From: Fidelibacterota bacterium UBA1611
GTDB lineage: Bacteria; Fidelibacterota; Marinisomatia; Marinisomatales; UBA1611
DNA length: 6,288 nt
Reading direction: 5' to 3'
NCBI GenBank assembly: GCA_002321855.1
Contig: DCMX01000136.1
Span: forward strand, 12,518-18,805
Shown: positions 5,786-6,288 of the stretch, in pieces
Numbering within the stretch: the stretch's first letter is position 1
Layout of the letters: each line of letters opens with the position of its first letter
The notes under the pieces: model-generated
The model's input: the letters and a program-made list of their open reading frames with translations, nothing else
The model's database searches: none
What the model was told of the DNA's origin: nothing
Translations under genes and position numbers: made by a program

Positions 5786-6288
5786 TCATTTCTTATTTTC
5801 AGTTCTTTCATAAGCACGAATGATCTTACGAACCAGGTTATGGCGTACAACATCAGTTTCGTCTAAGTATACAAATCCGATACCATCCACGTTTTTTAAA
5901 ATTTCAGCCGCTTGAACTAAACCAGACTCTAATCGTCTTTGTAGATCTATCTGGGTTACATCACCAGTAACGATAGCTTTGGAATTAATCCCTAGTCTGG
6001 TCAAGAACATTTTCATCTGCATTACAGTACTATTTTGAGCTTCATCAAGAATCAGAAAGGCATTATCCAAAGTACGGCCACGCATGTATGCCAGCGGCAC
6101 AATTTCAATCGTTTTATTTCCCAACAATGGTTTCAATTTATTTTGGGGAATCATACTACCTAAGGCATCATACAGTGGAGACAAATAGGGGTCCACTTTT
6201 TCCTTAAGATCACCAGGTAAAAATCCGAGATTCTCTCCAGCCTCTACAGCTGGTCGACTGAGAATTATCCTTTCAACTTCATGATTTT
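5786..6288 (-). CDS. phoH: PhoH family ATPase, C-terminal part (runs off the right edge)
   Basis: PhoH/YbeZ proteins are cytoplasmic P-loop NTPases related to the helicase domain of superfamily 1, often linked to the RNase YbeY and to RNA handling; their exact role is not settled. The frame is open from the right edge (first full codon at 6286) to the TGA at 5786, giving 166 residues, about half of a typical 320-350-residue protein. Seen, numbering from the edge: VERIILSRPAVEAGENLGFL (4-23), GDLKEKVDPYLSPLYDAL (25-42), IVPLAYMRGRT (62-72), Walker B FLILDEAQN (77-85), MKMFLTRLG (91-99), the sensor-like VTGDVTQIDL (106-115) and DVVRHNLVRKIIRAYE (145-160). Walker A lies outside. A GTG at 6196 is an internal codon, not the start, because conserved PhoH sequence continues upstream of it. 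The gene is followed by a 211-bp gap without a clear terminator; no ybeY neighbour is seen on this side. Confidence 0.95.
   Translation of the reverse strand, partial: NHEVERIILSRPAVEAGENLGFLPGDLKEKVDPYLSPLYDALGSMIPQNKLKPLLGNKTIEIVPLAYMRGRTLDNAFLILDEAQNSTVMQMKMFLTRLGINSKAIVTGDVTQIDLQRRLESGLVQAAEILKNVDGIGFVYLDETDVVRHNLVRKIIRAYERTENKK

Noticed and set aside
5635..5823. Plus-strand open frame of 62 codons across the phoH-thiolase gap, starting at TTG
   Set aside because: It starts with TTG without a ribosome binding site, runs antisense into the conserved 3' end of phoH, is biased to Phe/Ile/Tyr as expected of AT-rich DNA, and resembles no family I know.
6194..6196. GTG at 6196 as the start of a short 136-residue protein
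   Set aside because: Conserved PhoH sequence continues in frame to the window edge, so this is an internal valine codon of a truncated gene.

Overview
The window is AT-rich (roughly 40 % GC by eye) and every gene I can support lies on the minus strand, so transcription runs from right to left. In transcription order it holds: the C-terminal part of a PhoH-family ATPase (cut by the right edge); a 211-bp intergenic stretch; an acetyl-CoA C-acetyltransferase (thiolase); a short-chain-type acyl-CoA dehydrogenase; a branched-chain amino acid aminotransferase (IlvE); a leucine dehydrogenase; the antitermination factor NusB; and the N-terminal 223 residues of the SecA preprotein translocase ATPase (cut by the left edge). 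I recognised no RNA genes, mobile elements or CRISPR arrays.

The organism is probably a bacterium of the FCB (Fibrobacterota-Chlorobiota-Bacteroidota) superphylum or a relative such as Marinimicrobia. The best clue is SecA: compared with E. coli SecA its N-terminus carries about 36 extra residues before the Walker A motif, including a KWEMIPYDVQLLG stretch that resembles Bacteroidota-type SecA. This is inference from remembered family sequences; a phylogeny of SecA or NusB would settle it.

The six genes from thiolase to secA are packed almost without gaps: a 4-nt ATGA overlap (thiolase/dehydrogenase), an 8-nt overlap (dehydrogenase/ilvE), a 16-nt gap with a clear GAGGT ribosome binding site (ilvE/leucine dehydrogenase), a 29- or 14-nt overlap (leucine dehydrogenase/nusB), and a 14-nt overlap (nusB/secA). 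They look like one operon. The only sizeable gap, 5575-5785, holds a TATAAT-like -10 element that ends 10 nt before the thiolase ATG, with no ribosome binding site between, so the operon may start with a leaderless or nearly leaderless mRNA.

Functionally, IlvE and leucine dehydrogenase interconvert branched-chain amino acids and their 2-keto acids, while the acyl-CoA dehydrogenase and thiolase act on short acyl-CoAs. Together they suggest amino-acid (and perhaps butyrate) catabolism to acetyl-CoA, but the branched-chain keto-acid dehydrogenase, enoyl-CoA hydratase and hydroxyacyl-CoA dehydrogenase needed to link the two halves are not in the window. The main curiosity is that this metabolic block is joined, apparently translationally coupled, to the housekeeping genes nusB and secA. 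I see no clearly novel system here; the genes are all members of well-known families.
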